DNA of 64,000 nucleotides from an uncultured Tateyamaria sp. (GCF_947488715.1 NZ_CANLAG010000003.1:186001-250000); one strand, 5' to 3'; shown: positions 20,506 to 30,940, counted from the stretch's first letter. Notes: generated by a model from the letters alone, not told the origin. A program made the numbers and translations.

Positions 20506-20523
20506 ATGGACAAGTCCGCCTGA
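20506..20523 (+). CDS. Pentapeptide minigene MDKSA, copy 2
   Basis: ATG GAC AAG TCC GCC TGA, with ACAGGAGTG upstream at the same distance as in copy 1. Copies share GGAGTG, CTG, ATGGACAA, GCCTGA and CCGC in register but differ in the codons between. Lys is AAA in one and AAG in the other, so the peptide is conserved better than the DNA. It lies 76 bases before the small basic ORF at 20600. Confidence 0.35.
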   Translation: MDKSA

Positions 20524-20599
20524 CCCGCCCCGCGCGGGTGATGTGATCCGTGGCGCATTGCGCCGCATGTTCCAAGATTTCAGACCCACGAGGCACCAT

Positions 20600-20773
20600 A
20601 TGCCCAGAAAAACCAGCAAACGCCGCGCGCGCGGCGACACCCGAACTGTGTCCACGCCCGTCAAGCCGGGTGCAAAACGGCCCGCCGTGACGCAAGCGGA
20701 CCGCCAGAACCTGCGCACCCAGGTGCGTGGCGGGCGGCCACCGCGCTTTCCGGGGCGCACCGGGGGGCGCTAG
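20600..20773 (+). CDS. Small highly basic hypothetical protein
   Basis: A 57-residue ORF starting MPRKTSKRRARGDTRT with GAGG five bases before the ATG. About a quarter of the residues are Lys or Arg, with no acidic cluster and no hydrophobic core, so it would be disordered or nucleic-acid-binding if made. Nothing recognised. It lies between the pentapeptide minigenes and the DUF2161 gene, same strand, 66 bases before the latter. Confidence 0.4.
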   Translation: MPRKTSKRRARGDTRTVSTPVKPGAKRPAVTQADRQNLRTQVRGGRPPRFPGRTGGR

Positions 20774-20839
20774 TCCCTTGCCAGCGGGCCGCGCGTGGGG
20801 TTTCCTTGCGCGGCCCGCAACAGACCAGAGCAGACCCAA

Positions 20840-21514
20840 GTGGCCGAGCGCGAAACCGATCTTTACCCGCCCGTCAAAGCCTTTCTCGAAGGGCAGGGAT
20901 ATGTGGTGAAATCCGAGGTTGGTGCTGCCGATGTGGTGGCCCTGCGCGGGGCCGAGCCGCCGGTGATCGTCGAGTTGAAGCTGGGGTTTTCCTTGACCCT
21001 CGTGCATCAATGCGTCGCGCGCCTGTCGGTGACGGATGACGTCTACATGGCCGTGACGCGCGGCAAGGGCAAGCGGTTCCTGAAATCCGCCAAGGACATG
21101 ACCCGCCTGTGCCGCCGCCTCGGGATTGGCCTGATGACGGTGCGCGTGTCGGACGCGTTGGTGCAGGTGCATTGCGATCCGGGGCCATATGCACCGCGCA
21201 AGAACACCAAGCGTCAGGGGCAGTTGCTCAGGGAATTCGCGGGCCGTGTGGGGGATCCCAACGACGGCGGTCAAACCCGCGTGGGGCTGATCACTGCCTA
21301 CCGTCAGGACGCCCTGAAACTGGCGATGTACCTGTTCGAAGTGGGTGCCAGCAAAGGCGCGGATGTGGCCCGCGAAACCGGTGTGGCCCGCGCCACCACG
21401 ATGATGCGCGACGACCACTACGGCTGGTTCGAAAAGGTCGACAAGGGCATCTACGGTCTGTCCCCCAAAGGTGCTGACGCCGTGGCGGCATCAGGGGATG
21501 TGCTGGGCGGCTAG
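20840..21514 (+). CDS. DUF2161 family PD-(D/E)XK-type nuclease-like protein
   Basis: A 224-residue product. The N-terminal part has the restriction-nuclease-like core: ETDLYPPVKAFLEGQGY, VGAADVVALRG with the motif Asp, and PPVIVELKLGF giving ExK. The C-terminal part (ADVARETGVARATTMMRDDHYGWF, then KGIYGLSPKG) looks like a winged helix. It matches what I know as DUF2161, a putative PD-(D/E)XK phosphodiesterase of unknown biological role. Start is the GTG at 20840, with only a weak ribosome site. No partner methylase is nearby, so a restriction system is unlikely. Confidence 0.8.
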   Translation: MAERETDLYPPVKAFLEGQGYVVKSEVGAADVVALRGAEPPVIVELKLGFSLTLVHQCVARLSVTDDVYMAVTRGKGKRFLKSAKDMTRLCRRLGIGLMTVRVSDALVQVHCDPGPYAPRKNTKRQGQLLREFAGRVGDPNDGGQTRVGLITAYRQDALKLAMYLFEVGASKGADVARETGVARATTMMRDDHYGWFEKVDKGIYGLSPKGADAVAASGDVLGG

Positions 21515-21569
21515 GCACAGGCTCCCTCCAATTTTCAGAGAATTTTCGATGGCACGGCGCGCAGAGGCG

Positions 21570-21598
21570 TTGACTCAGGTCCCCGGTCTGCCTAACTA
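21570..21598 (+). promoter_or_regulatory. Promoter of groESL
   Basis: TTGACT (21570-21575), 17-base spacer, TAACTA (21593-21598). The predicted start of transcription falls at the left arm of the CIRCE element, the classical layout of an HrcA-controlled vegetative promoter. Confidence 0.75.
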
Positions 21599-21605
21599 CG
21601 CGTCG

Positions 21606-21632
21606 TTATCACTCGGACATGCTGAGTGCTAA
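21606..21632 (+). promoter_or_regulatory. CIRCE operator (HrcA-binding inverted repeat)
   Basis: TTATCACTC (21606-21614), a 9-base spacer, and GAGTGCTAA (21624-21632). The right arm matches the consensus exactly; the left arm differs from TTAGCACTC at one base. CIRCE binds the HrcA repressor, so groESL should be induced by heat and protein-folding stress. The hrcA gene is not in this window. Confidence 0.93.
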
Positions 21633-21686
21633 CGGGGCCGAAAGCGGCCTCAAGGGAGAAACTTTGAGCCTTAAGGAGCTGCAAAG

Positions 21687-21974
21687 ATGGCATTGAAACC
21701 GCTTCATGACCGCGTGCTGGTACGCCGCACGGAAAGCGAAGAGAAAACCGCTGGCGGGCTGATCATCCCCGAAAGCGCCAAGGAAAAGCCCAGCGAGGGC
21801 GAAATCGTGTCCGCAGGCCCCGGCGCCCGCAAGGACAGCGGTGAGCTGATCGAGATGGCTGTGAAAGCCGGCGACAAAGTGCTGTTCGGCAAGTGGTCCG
21901 GCACCGAAGTCACCATCGACGGCGAAGAGCTGCTGATGATGAAAGAATCCGACATCATGGGCATCATCGAGTAA
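21687..21974 (+). CDS. groES: Co-chaperonin GroES
   Basis: A 95-residue lid protein of the GroEL chamber. The signature [16 protein letters not shown] start (here [20 protein letters not shown]), the mobile loop [19 protein letters not shown] and the end [18 protein letters not shown] segment are all present. It has its own ribosome site (AAGGAG). Expression should follow the CIRCE operator upstream. Confidence 0.98.
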   Translation: MALKPLHDRVLVRRTESEEKTAGGLIIPESAKEKPSEGEIVSAGPGARKDSGELIEMAVKAGDKVLFGKWSGTEVTIDGEELLMMKESDIMGIIE

Positions 21975-21990
21975 TCGAGCCCGGACGCAT

Positions 21991-23682
<1,692 letters not shown>

Positions 23683-23683
23683 G

Positions 23684-23707
23684 CAGACTTCGCTTCAGCG
23701 AAGTCTG
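23684..23707. terminator. Hairpin just after groEL
   Basis: CAGACTTCGC, TTCA, GCGAAGTCTG: a perfect 10-base stem starting two bases after the groEL stop. It lacks a T tract, so it may protect the 3' end of the mRNA rather than terminate. Confidence 0.55.
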
Positions 23708-23719
23708 TCCCCCGGCAGG

Positions 23720-23841
23720 GTCGTTTTGCCCGCAAAACGGTCCCGACAGGGGAAGTGTCAAACCCAAAAGCAAAGGCCCCCTCGTGGGGCCTTTGTCACG
23801 TCATCTGCCCCGACAGCGTCGTTTGCGCAGAAAACGGTCCC
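23720..23841. repeat. Two diverged copies of a GTCGTTTTGC...CGGTCCC element
   Basis: Copy 1 (23720-23743) contains the perfect stem CGTTTTGC, CC, GCAAAACG followed by GTCCC. Copy 2 (23818-23841) reads GTCGTTTGCGC, then AGAAAACGGTCCC and keeps both ends but has lost stem pairing. Both are bordered by CCGACAG. This looks like a small duplicated or dispersed element. Confidence 0.5.
23771..23795 (+). terminator. Probable terminator hairpin of groESL
   Basis: CAAAGGCCCC, 5-base loop, GGGGCCTTTG: a perfect 10-base stem. The following bases (TCACG) are not T-rich, so termination may be weak or Rho-assisted. Confidence 0.6.
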
Positions 23842-24178
23842 AAAAACGTTGCGATGGTTTGTACCGGCAAACGGGCTGGCTTGGATTGGAATGATGCGTT
23901 TAACGGATGTCGGGTGTGCGGACGAAACGGACAATGCCTCCTATGTTATGAATGTCCGCTCTGCCTAATCCGAATGCGCTGCAATTCTGCAAGCGGTGTT
24001 TGCAGCGATGCCCATCGACGCATTCTGTGCCCTCAAATAGTCTCTCCCCACGGCCAACGGGCCTCGCATCCAACCTCACAGTGTTCTGACGATTGAACCG
24101 GGCACCCCCGTCGGTCGACGGTTAAAATGCGCGCTGGTGCGACCCTTGCCCACGGCTACTTTTGCTTGGAGACACAAT

Positions 24179-24523
24179 ATGAAGAGACTTCTTTTCGCAC
24201 TGATGATGGCATTCACCCCGACCGTGCTAACGGCTGACGAAAAGCCTGCCAACGATCCCGTTTGGATGATGGTCGCATTTGAGGTTACGAACTATGACAC
24301 GTGGCGCGCCGCGTTCGACAATGATCTGGCACTCCGCCAGGACGCAGGTGAATTGAGTTTCGAGATCAACAGGTTCCCCGGCTTTCCCAATCAAATCATT
24401 GCAATGTTCAAATGGGAAAGCGCAGAACGCGCGCAGGCCTTTATAAGTGATCCCGCGCTACAGGCATCGATGAAAGCGGGAGGCGTGATTAGCGCGCCAA
24501 CGATCACCTTCTATGACGGCTAG
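24179..24523 (+). CDS. Exported ABM-like (dimeric alpha/beta barrel) protein
   Basis: A 114-residue product. Signal peptide MKRLLFALMMAFTPTVLTA with Ala at the cleavage site. The mature part, VAFEVTNYDTWRAAFD, RFPGFPNQIIAMFKWES and AQAFISDPALQASMKAGGV, has the pattern of ferredoxin-fold dimeric barrels related to antibiotic-biosynthesis monooxygenases; the Trp-rich opening and final PTITFYDG fit. Exported members of this fold are uncommon. GGAG lies seven bases before the ATG. It converges on the LysR gene; the two may have been acquired together since both are AT-richer than the chaperonin operon. Confidence 0.65.
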   Translation: MKRLLFALMMAFTPTVLTADEKPANDPVWMMVAFEVTNYDTWRAAFDNDLALRQDAGELSFEINRFPGFPNQIIAMFKWESAERAQAFISDPALQASMKAGGVISAPTITFYDG

Positions 24524-24539
24524 TAGCGGTTGATCGTGG

Positions 24540-25436
24540 TCAATCCAGACCTGTCAGCAAGGCGCGGTTTTCTTTCAGAAACGCAACCAAGGCGTCCAAA
24601 ACAAGACGTACACGCTGAGAGCCACGCGCAGATTCGTGATAGATGACCCAAGACTCAATTTGGTCGAACGGGTCGGGAAAGACCCGTTCGATGTTCCTGC
24701 TCGCATCTGCATGTGCGCAGAAGAGCGCCCCAATGCCTGCGCCTTGCTCAATCATCAAACGGGCGGAATCCGTGTTCTCCACGCGAATGCTCGGGCGCTC
24801 AGGATTGTCGAACCGATCTATGAAAGCAGATGGCTTTGACGGTGAATTCCCAGTCCCGATCCGCACAAGCGTGTGGTCGCGCAAGTCGTCCGGTGTCTGT
24901 GGGAGGCCATGCTGCTGGAAGTAAATCTTTGATCCATAAAGGCATCTTCCCCAGGTAAAGGAATATGCGACCACCAGAGCCGGATCAGTCGGCGCGCGCG
25001 TGCGAACCGCGATATCCGCCTCTCCCTTCGCGAGATCGAATGCAGCGATCGAACTTATAAGATCGACTTTCAGGCCTTCATACGCTTTGGCAACTTGCTG
25101 CACCAAGGGACGCAAGACATGGGCCGCCGTAGGAACGCATGCGATCTTTACCGTACCGGTCGGATGCTGTCGCATCCCACTCACACTTATCTGGGCATCA
25201 TTGACGACCGCATCCATTTTCTTAGCGGCTTCGGCGAGGATCAATCCTTCGGGTGTGAACGTAAATTCACGGCCGCCCCTGATAACAATCGTTGCCCCAA
25301 AGACATGCTCGGCGGCGGCTAACCGGCGGCTTACAGTCGACCCATCGACCCCCAAAACGCGCGCCGCCCCCGCAATCGAACCTTCGTTCTTCAAGGCGAG
25401 AACGACACGAAAATCACTCCAGTTTGGGACTGCCAT
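24540..25436 (-). CDS. LysR family transcriptional regulator
   Basis: A 298-residue regulator. The winged helix-turn-helix is at residues 1-60 (FRVVLALKNEGSIAGAARVL, then GVDGSTVSRRLAAAEHVFGA). It is followed by a periplasmic-binding-like effector domain with VKIACVPTAAHVL and GEADIAVRTRAPTDPALV. The target is not obvious: downstream is the convergent ABM-like gene and upstream, 260 bases away, the DMT transporter is divergent and is the best candidate. Codon use is less GC-biased than nearby housekeeping genes. Confidence 0.9.
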   Translation of the reverse strand: MAVPNWSDFRVVLALKNEGSIAGAARVLGVDGSTVSRRLAAAEHVFGATIVIRGGREFTFTPEGLILAEAAKKMDAVVNDAQISVSGMRQHPTGTVKIACVPTAAHVLRPLVQQVAKAYEGLKVDLISSIAAFDLAKGEADIAVRTRAPTDPALVVAYSFTWGRCLYGSKIYFQQHGLPQTPDDLRDHTLVRIGTGNSPSKPSAFIDRFDNPERPSIRVENTDSARLMIEQGAGIGALFCAHADASRNIERVFPDPFDQIESWVIYHESARGSQRVRLVLDALVAFLKENRALLTGLD

Positions 25437-25696
25437 AGTTCACCGATTCATTTGGTCTGCAATACTGGTGACGGTCGCGGTTATGAGCAAGGCGGTATTG
25501 GCTCTTGCCCTTCCGTCGTGACAACGGACATTCGCCGCAACGCAAAAACCGTGAACTAAGGGCTAAACCGGCCCTTCTCTGCGAACCACTCCAAGTCACA
25601 CAAGTTCAACCCCAATGGCTGCAACGCCGCGCCCCCGCAATCCACCTGCCACATCTGTGACTGGACGGCGCAGAGCAATCCGCGTAACCCGCGCCC

Positions 25697-26545
25697 ATGC
25701 GCCTTATCCTGCTGACCTGCCTCACCATGCTGGCCTTTGCCGCCAACTCGATCCTCAACCGCATGGCGGTGGACAGCGGCACCATTGACCCGTCAAGCTT
25801 TGCCATCATCCGGGTGCTCGCCGGGGCCGTGATGCTGTGCATGATCCTGACGGTGCGGGGTGGGGGGCTGCCGATCGTGGCGCCGGGGCGGGTAGTCGGT
25901 GCCACAAGCCTTGCGGCCTATATGATCGGGTTTTCGCTGGCCTATGTGACCCTCGACGCGGGCCTCGGTGCGCTGATCCTCTTTGGCACCGTTCAGGTCA
26001 CCATGTTCGCCTGGTCTGCCGCGCGCGAGGCCACGCCGTCATCGCGGCAAATGGCCGGGGCGGGGGTGGCGTTTGTCGGGCTGGTCATCGCCCTCTGGCC
26101 CAGTGAGGGCGCAGGCGGTGACGTGATGGGGGCCATGTTCATGGTGATCGCCGGGCTGGGATGGGCCGCCTACACGCTGGCAGGCAAGGGCGCGCGCGAC
26201 CCGCTGGCCGCCACAGCCGCCAACTTCGTGACAGCCTTGCCGCTCCTGCTTGTGCTGCTCATGGGCGCGGGCATGCACGCCGCACCCACGGGCATCGGCC
26301 TGGCCGTTCTGGCGGGGGCAGTCACATCGGGTCTCGGCTATGCGCTGTGGTATCACGTGCTGCCGCAGCTGGCTGGGCAAACCGCCGCCGTGGTCCAGCT
26401 GAGCGTGCCGATCATCGCCATCGCTCTGGGTGCGGCCCTGCTGGGCGAAGCGATCAGCACCAGCGTCATCGCTGCGGCCGTACTGGTCGTGGGCGGCATC
26501 GCCCTCGCGGTCACTTCACCAAAGGCTCCAGCGGGTCATAAGTGA
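25697..26545 (+). CDS. DMT superfamily (EamA) transporter
   Basis: A 282-residue inner-membrane protein with about ten predicted helices in two EamA repeats, beginning MRLILLTCLTMLAFAANSIL. The second repeat has GLGWAAYTLAGKGAR and ends with IALGAALLGEAISTSVIAAA, the usual end of the DMT fold. Such proteins export small metabolites or drugs; substrate unknown. Its last 35 bases overlap the convergent Nudix gene. Confidence 0.88.
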   Translation: MRLILLTCLTMLAFAANSILNRMAVDSGTIDPSSFAIIRVLAGAVMLCMILTVRGGGLPIVAPGRVVGATSLAAYMIGFSLAYVTLDAGLGALILFGTVQVTMFAWSAAREATPSSRQMAGAGVAFVGLVIALWPSEGAGGDVMGAMFMVIAGLGWAAYTLAGKGARDPLAATAANFVTALPLLLVLLMGAGMHAAPTGIGLAVLAGAVTSGLGYALWYHVLPQLAGQTAAVVQLSVPIIAIALGAALLGEAISTSVIAAAVLVVGGIALAVTSPKAPAGHK

Positions 26546-26963
26546 TACCGGTCCCGTCAAAGGCCACGGCCGCCAGACTGTCGGGCTTGTGCGGCGACGC
26601 GGCCAGCTCTTCGCGTGTGACCCAGGCCCGCTGGGTCACGATGGCCTCCGGATCGTCCCACACCTCCGGGCGCGGCGACCCCTCGGCCACCGTGCAGCGA
26701 AAATAGACATCCACCTGGTGAAAACGGCTGCCCGGATCGTGAAACTCGTTCACCAGACAGGGCGCGCCCACCTCAATGCGCATCCCCGTTTCCTCATAAA
26801 TCTCGCGCGCCAGATTGTCGGGCAGGCTGCTGCCCACCTCGACCCCGCCACCGGGCGCGCACATCAGCGGGCTCTGACCATCCGGCCAGGCATTGACCAC
26901 CAAGAGACGGCCATCTTCGACCAGAATGGCACGCACGGCGAGGCGCGGAGACTTGGGGCGCAT
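26511..26963 (-). CDS. Nudix hydrolase
   Basis: A 150-residue Nudix-fold protein. The Nudix box is complete: [20 protein letters not shown] then ETGM, with the REIYEETG core binding Mg. It begins [20 protein letters not shown]. The family cleaves nucleoside diphosphates linked to another moiety; substrate unknown. The 3' end overlaps that of the DMT gene by 35 bases, so the tail of each is antisense to the other. Confidence 0.9.
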   Translation of the reverse strand: MRPKSPRLAVRAILVEDGRLLVVNAWPDGQSPLMCAPGGGVEVGSSLPDNLAREIYEETGMRIEVGAPCLVNEFHDPGSRFHQVDVYFRCTVAEGSPRPEVWDDPEAIVTQRAWVTREELAASPHKPDSLAAVAFDGTGITYDPLEPLVK

Positions 26964-27034
26964 GGCGGAAAACTTCCCTTAGGACGGTACGTCCCCCATT
27001 CCATAGGGCGGCAGATGCCACTATCTCAAGCGCC

Positions 27035-27805
27035 ATGAGACTGCTGACACTCCTTTTTGTGCTGTTGACCGCCGGTATGGCCCGCGCGGACTGCGTTGTG
27101 TTGCTGCACGGCCTGGCCCGGACCGAGGCATCGCTGCTGGTGCTGGAACAGGCGCTCAAGCTCGAAGGCTACGATGTTGTGCGCCCCGGCTACCCATCAA
27201 CCTCGGAAACGGTGCAGACGCTGGCCGCCGCCGTCGTGCCACAGGCGATGGCGCGCTGCGGTGACACGCGCGTACACTTCGTGACTCATTCGATGGGCGG
27301 CATCCTCGTGCGCTATTGGCTGTCGCAACATCCGCGCCCCGCACGGCTGGGCCACGTGGTGATGATGGGCCCACCCAATCAGGGCAGCGAGGTGGTCGAC
27401 ACTCTTGGTGATCTCGAGGCGTTTGGCTGGCTCAATGGCCCTGCGGGTGGGCAATTGGGCACTGGCCCCGACAGCGTGCCGCGCGCCTTGCCACCGGTGG
27501 ACTATCCGGTGGGCGTGATTGCGGGCGACCAGTCGCTCAACCCTTATTTCTCATCCCTGCTGCCCGGCCCTGACGACGGCAAGGTGTCCGTGGCCTCGAC
27601 CCGTGTGGCGGGCATGACCGATCACATGGTGCTGCCGGTCACGCATACCTTTATGATGAACAACCCCAACGTGATGACACAGGTGCTGACATTCCTCGAA
27701 ATCGGTGTCTTTGACCACGACCGTGGTTGGGTGGACGAGGTGCTGGACCAGCTTGGCTGCCCCGAAGGGTCTTGTTTTCAGGGGCGTGGCGATGCTGACA
27801 ATTGA
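27035..27805 (+). CDS. Exported triacylglycerol lipase/esterase-like protein
   Basis: A 256-residue alpha/beta hydrolase. Signal peptide [18 protein letters not shown]; then [14 protein letters not shown] (oxyanion region), [16 protein letters not shown] with the nucleophile Ser in [16 protein letters not shown], and a late [10 protein letters not shown] with a possible catalytic His. The fold matches extracytoplasmic lipases of the PGAP1/LipA type. Its last 14 bases overlap the start of phnM, so the two are cotranscribed although no functional link is known. Confidence 0.85.
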   Translation: MRLLTLLFVLLTAGMARADCVVLLHGLARTEASLLVLEQALKLEGYDVVRPGYPSTSETVQTLAAAVVPQAMARCGDTRVHFVTHSMGGILVRYWLSQHPRPARLGHVVMMGPPNQGSEVVDTLGDLEAFGWLNGPAGGQLGTGPDSVPRALPPVDYPVGVIAGDQSLNPYFSSLLPGPDDGKVSVASTRVAGMTDHMVLPVTHTFMMNNPNVMTQVLTFLEIGVFDHDRGWVDEVLDQLGCPEGSCFQGRGDADN

Positions 27806-28934
27806 TCTGACCGGGGCGGATGTCCTGCATCCGGGTGGGGTGTCCAAGGCGCCGCTCTCTATCGCCGATGGGCGGGTGGCCGATGCACCAGCGGGTCGCG
27901 CCGTTGATCTGAGTGGGTATCGCGTGCTGCCGGGCATCATCGACGTGCACGGCGACGGGTTTGAACGCCATATGGCACCCCGGCGCGGCGCGATGAAGGA
28001 AACCGCCGAAGGGCTGGTCGCCGTCGAGGCCGAGCTGGCTGCCAATGGCATCACCACCGCTGTGCTGGCCCAATTCGTCAGTTGGGAAGGCGGGCTGCGC
28101 GGCCTCGACTTTGCGGACAAGGTGTTCGCCGCCCTGCGCGACACCGGGGCGGACCTTGTGACCGACCTGCGCCCGCAACTGCGCTTTGAGACCAGCTTGC
28201 TTGAGCTCTACGACACGTTGCCGGACCGGGTGGCGCAGTGGGGTATCGAATACGTGGTGTTCAACGATCACTTGCCCCACGACCGGTTGGCACAGGGGCG
28301 CAAACCGCCGCGTCTGACCGGTCAGGCGCTCAAGGCCGGGCGCAACCCGGATGATCATTTTGCCATGTTGCTCGACCTGCACACCAAGGCGCAGGACGCC
28401 GAACCCGCACTTGGCCCGTTGTGCGATGCACTGCGCGAGAAGGGGGTCCGATTAGGCAGTCACGATGACGCCACCGCCGAGACGCGCGCCAAATGGCAGG
28501 CACGCGGGGTGCAAGTGGCCGAATTTCCCGAAACGCAAGTGGCCGCCGAGGCTGCGCAAGCGGCGGGATCGGGTGTGGTGTTGGGCGCGCCCAATCTGGT
28601 GCGGGGTGGTTCGCACAAGGGCAACGTGTCGGCGCTGGATCTTGTGATGATGGGGCTGTGTGACGCGCTGGCCTCGGACTACCATTATCCGTCACCGCGT
28701 CGGGCCGCACTGATGTTGGAACGCAGCGGCGTGCTTGATCTGGCGGGAGCCTGGGCGTTGGTGTCATCCGGTCCTGCGGCGGTGCTGGGACTGTCGGACC
28801 GTGGCACGCTTGCGCCGGGCATGCGGGCCGATCTTGTGATCCTCGATGCCCGCGACCGGGTTGCGGCCACACTGTCGGGCGGCCGCATCAGTTTCATGTC
28901 CGGGGACGTGGCCCAGCGGTTCGTTGCCGCCTAG
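27792..28934 (+). CDS. phnM: Alpha-D-ribose 1-methylphosphonate 5-triphosphate diphosphatase, PhnM
   Basis: A 380-residue amidohydrolase-fold enzyme of the C-P lyase pathway. [20 protein letters not shown] is the PhnM metal site region; [19 protein letters not shown] and the final [16 protein letters not shown] complete the fold. PhnM removes pyrophosphate from the ribosyl phosphonate intermediate. No other phn gene is in this window, so it is either a detached copy or does a related job. Start is the ATG at 27792; the open frame extends to 27705 inside the lipase gene. Confidence 0.9.
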   Translation: MLTIDLTGADVLHPGGVSKAPLSIADGRVADAPAGRAVDLSGYRVLPGIIDVHGDGFERHMAPRRGAMKETAEGLVAVEAELAANGITTAVLAQFVSWEGGLRGLDFADKVFAALRDTGADLVTDLRPQLRFETSLLELYDTLPDRVAQWGIEYVVFNDHLPHDRLAQGRKPPRLTGQALKAGRNPDDHFAMLLDLHTKAQDAEPALGPLCDALREKGVRLGSHDDATAETRAKWQARGVQVAEFPETQVAAEAAQAAGSGVVLGAPNLVRGGSHKGNVSALDLVMMGLCDALASDYHYPSPRRAALMLERSGVLDLAGAWALVSSGPAAVLGLSDRGTLAPGMRADLVILDARDRVAATLSGGRISFMSGDVAQRFVAA

Positions 28935-30001
28935 GTGCGGACGACCCGGTTGACGTGACCCATCTTGCGGCCCGCGCGGGCCTTTGTCTTGCCATAGAGA
29001 TGCAGTGCCGTCGCAGGGTCCGCCGCCAGTTCTGGCACCCGGTCCATATCGTCGCCAATCAGGTTCTCCATCACCACATCCGCGTGTCGCGCGCCGTCGC
29101 CCAAGGGCCAACCGGCCACCGCGCGGATATGCTGCTCGAACTGATCCACGACACAGCCGTTCTGCGTCCAGTGGCCCGAATTGTGCACACGCGGCGCGAT
29201 CTCGTTCACGATCAACCCGCCGGGCGTCACAAACAGCTCGACACCCAACACACCCACATAATCCAGCGCATTCAGAATATTGGCCGCCATCAGGATCGCA
29301 TCCGTGCGCTGACTGGGTGACAGCCGCGCGGGCACCGTGGTCGTGTGCAGGATGCCGTCGCGGTGCACGTTCTCGCCCGGATCGAAACAGGCCACGGCCC
29401 CATCCTGACCCCGTGCGGCAATCACCGACACCTCATGGCTGAAATCCACAAACCCTTCAAGGATCGCGGGCGCGCCCTGCATATCGTCCAGCGCGGATTG
29501 AGCGTCGCCGGGATCCATGATCCGGGCCTGCCCCTTGCCGTCATAGCCGAACCGCCGCGTCTTGAGGATTGCAGGCGCGCCTATCTGACCCAATGCCGTC
29601 GCCAGCGCCGCCATGTCCGGCACATCCGCATAAGGCGCTGTTTTCAAACCCAGACCTGCGAGAAACTCTTTCTCCACCAGCCGGTCCTGACTGACCCGCA
29701 GCGCCTCGCGACCCGGACGGATCGGCGCATGATCCTCCAGCGCGTCCAGCGTCAGCGTGGGGATGTTCTCGAACTCGTAGGTGATGACATCGACTGTGCT
29801 GGCAAAGGCATAAAGCGCATCGTTGTCCTCGTAAGGTGCCGTGGTCACCAGATGCGCCACATCCCCCGCCGGGGGCAGGGCGCCGGGATCAAACACATGG
29901 GTGCGAAACCCAAGGCGGCTGGCTGCGACGGACAGCATGCGGCCCAACTGGCCACCGCCCAGAATACCAATGGTCGCGCCGGGGGCGAGGGGCTCAGTCA
30001 T
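28931..30001 (-). CDS. purK: 5-(carboxyamino)imidazole ribonucleotide synthase
   Basis: A 356-residue ATP-grasp enzyme that carboxylates AIR with bicarbonate and ATP in purine synthesis. It begins [14 protein letters not shown] and carries [15 protein letters not shown] in the ATP-grasp region, then [29 protein letters not shown] and SGHWTQ. It works with PurE, whose 3' end overlaps its start by 8 bases. Its stop shares a CTAG with the stop of phnM on the other strand. Confidence 0.97.
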   Translation of the reverse strand: MTEPLAPGATIGILGGGQLGRMLSVAASRLGFRTHVFDPGALPPAGDVAHLVTTAPYEDNDALYAFASTVDVITYEFENIPTLTLDALEDHAPIRPGREALRVSQDRLVEKEFLAGLGLKTAPYADVPDMAALATALGQIGAPAILKTRRFGYDGKGQARIMDPGDAQSALDDMQGAPAILEGFVDFSHEVSVIAARGQDGAVACFDPGENVHRDGILHTTTVPARLSPSQRTDAILMAANILNALDYVGVLGVELFVTPGGLIVNEIAPRVHNSGHWTQNGCVVDQFEQHIRAVAGWPLGDGARHADVVMENLIGDDMDRVPELAADPATALHLYGKTKARAGRKMGHVNRVVRT

Positions 30002-30488
30002 CCTGCGGCACCTCCGGGATCGACGCCGACAAGGCGTCACGCCACGCATCCAGCCGCGTGCCCAGATCCGCGTCCGACACCGCCAGAATGCCCGCCGCCA
30101 TCAAACCGGCATTGGCCGCACCCGCCGCACCAATCGCCATGGTCGCCACCGGAAAGCCGCGCGGCATCTGCAATATGGAATAGAGGCTGTCGACACCCGA
30201 CAGCGCCTTGGTCTGCACCGGCACGCCAATCACCGGCACCCGCGTCTTGGACGCCATCATGCCCGGCAAATGCGCGGCCCCACCGGCACCCGCAATGATC
30301 ACCTTGAGGCCCCGGCCAACGGCCCCCTTGCCATAGTCCCACAACCGGTCCGGGGTGCGGTGCGCCGACACAATCCGCGTCTCATAAGGGACCTCCAGCG
30401 CATCCAGCATCTCTGCGGCCTCGCGCATGGTGGGCCAGTCGGACTGGCTGCCCATGATGATGCCTACAACAGGCTTGGGTTCGGTCAT
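29994..30488 (-). CDS. purE: N5-carboxyaminoimidazole ribonucleotide mutase
   Basis: A 164-residue class I PurE that moves the carboxylate of N5-CAIR to C4. [27 protein letters not shown] (with the catalytic His), [13 protein letters not shown] and the GVPVQTK segment are standard. It is the first gene of purEK, with its start 69 bases downstream of the DUF465 gene in the same direction. Confidence 0.97.
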   Translation of the reverse strand: MTEPKPVVGIIMGSQSDWPTMREAAEMLDALEVPYETRIVSAHRTPDRLWDYGKGAVGRGLKVIIAGAGGAAHLPGMMASKTRVPVIGVPVQTKALSGVDSLYSILQMPRGFPVATMAIGAAGAANAGLMAAGILAVSDADLGTRLDAWRDALSASIPEVPQDD

Positions 30489-30557
30489 GATTAAGGCCCC
30501 GGCAAATCAGAAAGCGCGCACTATAGCCAGATCGCCCCGCGTGGCAATGGCACCGGC

Positions 30558-30782
30558 TCAGGCGATGATATCGGGCGTCAAACGGTCCTCGATCACCGCG
30601 ATCTTGTCCTTGAGCCGCAGCTTTTTCTTCTTCAACCGCTGCACCGTCAACTGATCGGCAGTGCCTTTTTCCTGCAACGCGCGGATCGCCTCGTCGAGAT
30701 CACGGTGCTCGCTGCGAAACACCTCCAGCTCGAAACGCAAAACGTCGTCCGTCTTCATCGAGATGTCCGAAGGTGCGTTCAT
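30558..30782 (-). CDS. DUF465 (YdcH-like) small coiled-coil protein
   Basis: A 74-residue protein ending with QRLKKKKLRLKDKIAVIEDR, the hallmark of DUF465; the EVFRSEHRDLDEAIRALQEK helix precedes it. Entirely helical, probably an antiparallel coiled coil, function unknown. I take the ATG at 30782 (MNAPSDISMKTDD) with GGAA upstream. It sits upstream of purE on the same strand. Confidence 0.87.
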   Translation of the reverse strand: MNAPSDISMKTDDVLRFELEVFRSEHRDLDEAIRALQEKGTADQLTVQRLKKKKLRLKDKIAVIEDRLTPDIIA

Positions 30783-30940
30783 GATGCGATTCCAAACCGT
30801 TGCGCGACCTTTAATATAATCACGACGATGCGATACGCCTAGACCTTGTTCCAGACATGGTTTCTGCCCATATTCATAACATCCGCTGCCGCTGACGGGG
30901 TGGACCTGACTGTCGCTTGATGTACCTGAGGACGTGTCGC

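Larger units (their letters stand above)
23683..24178. other. Gene-free stretch after groEL with several inverted repeats
   Basis: About 500 bases with no supportable gene. It holds three hairpins (23684, 23720 and 23771) and a degenerate second copy of the 23720 element at 23818. The 113-residue open frame from 23755 runs through these hairpins, is Cys-rich without a recognisable motif and uses atypical codons, so I do not call it. The right half (23850-24178) is AT-richer than the chaperonin genes. Confidence 0.5.

Noticed and set aside
20309-21418. A 369-residue minus-strand frame across the minigene and DUF2161 region.
   Set aside because: It is antisense to the DUF2161 gene, which shows family motifs; the minus frame shows none.
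20840-21514. Restriction-modification system built on the DUF2161 protein.
   Set aside because: No methyltransferase or specificity subunit is adjacent on either side, and chaperonin genes follow directly.
23755-24096. A 113-residue Cys-rich frame after groEL.
   Set aside because: It runs through terminator-like hairpins and repeats, has no ribosome site, and its Cys pattern fits no family I know.
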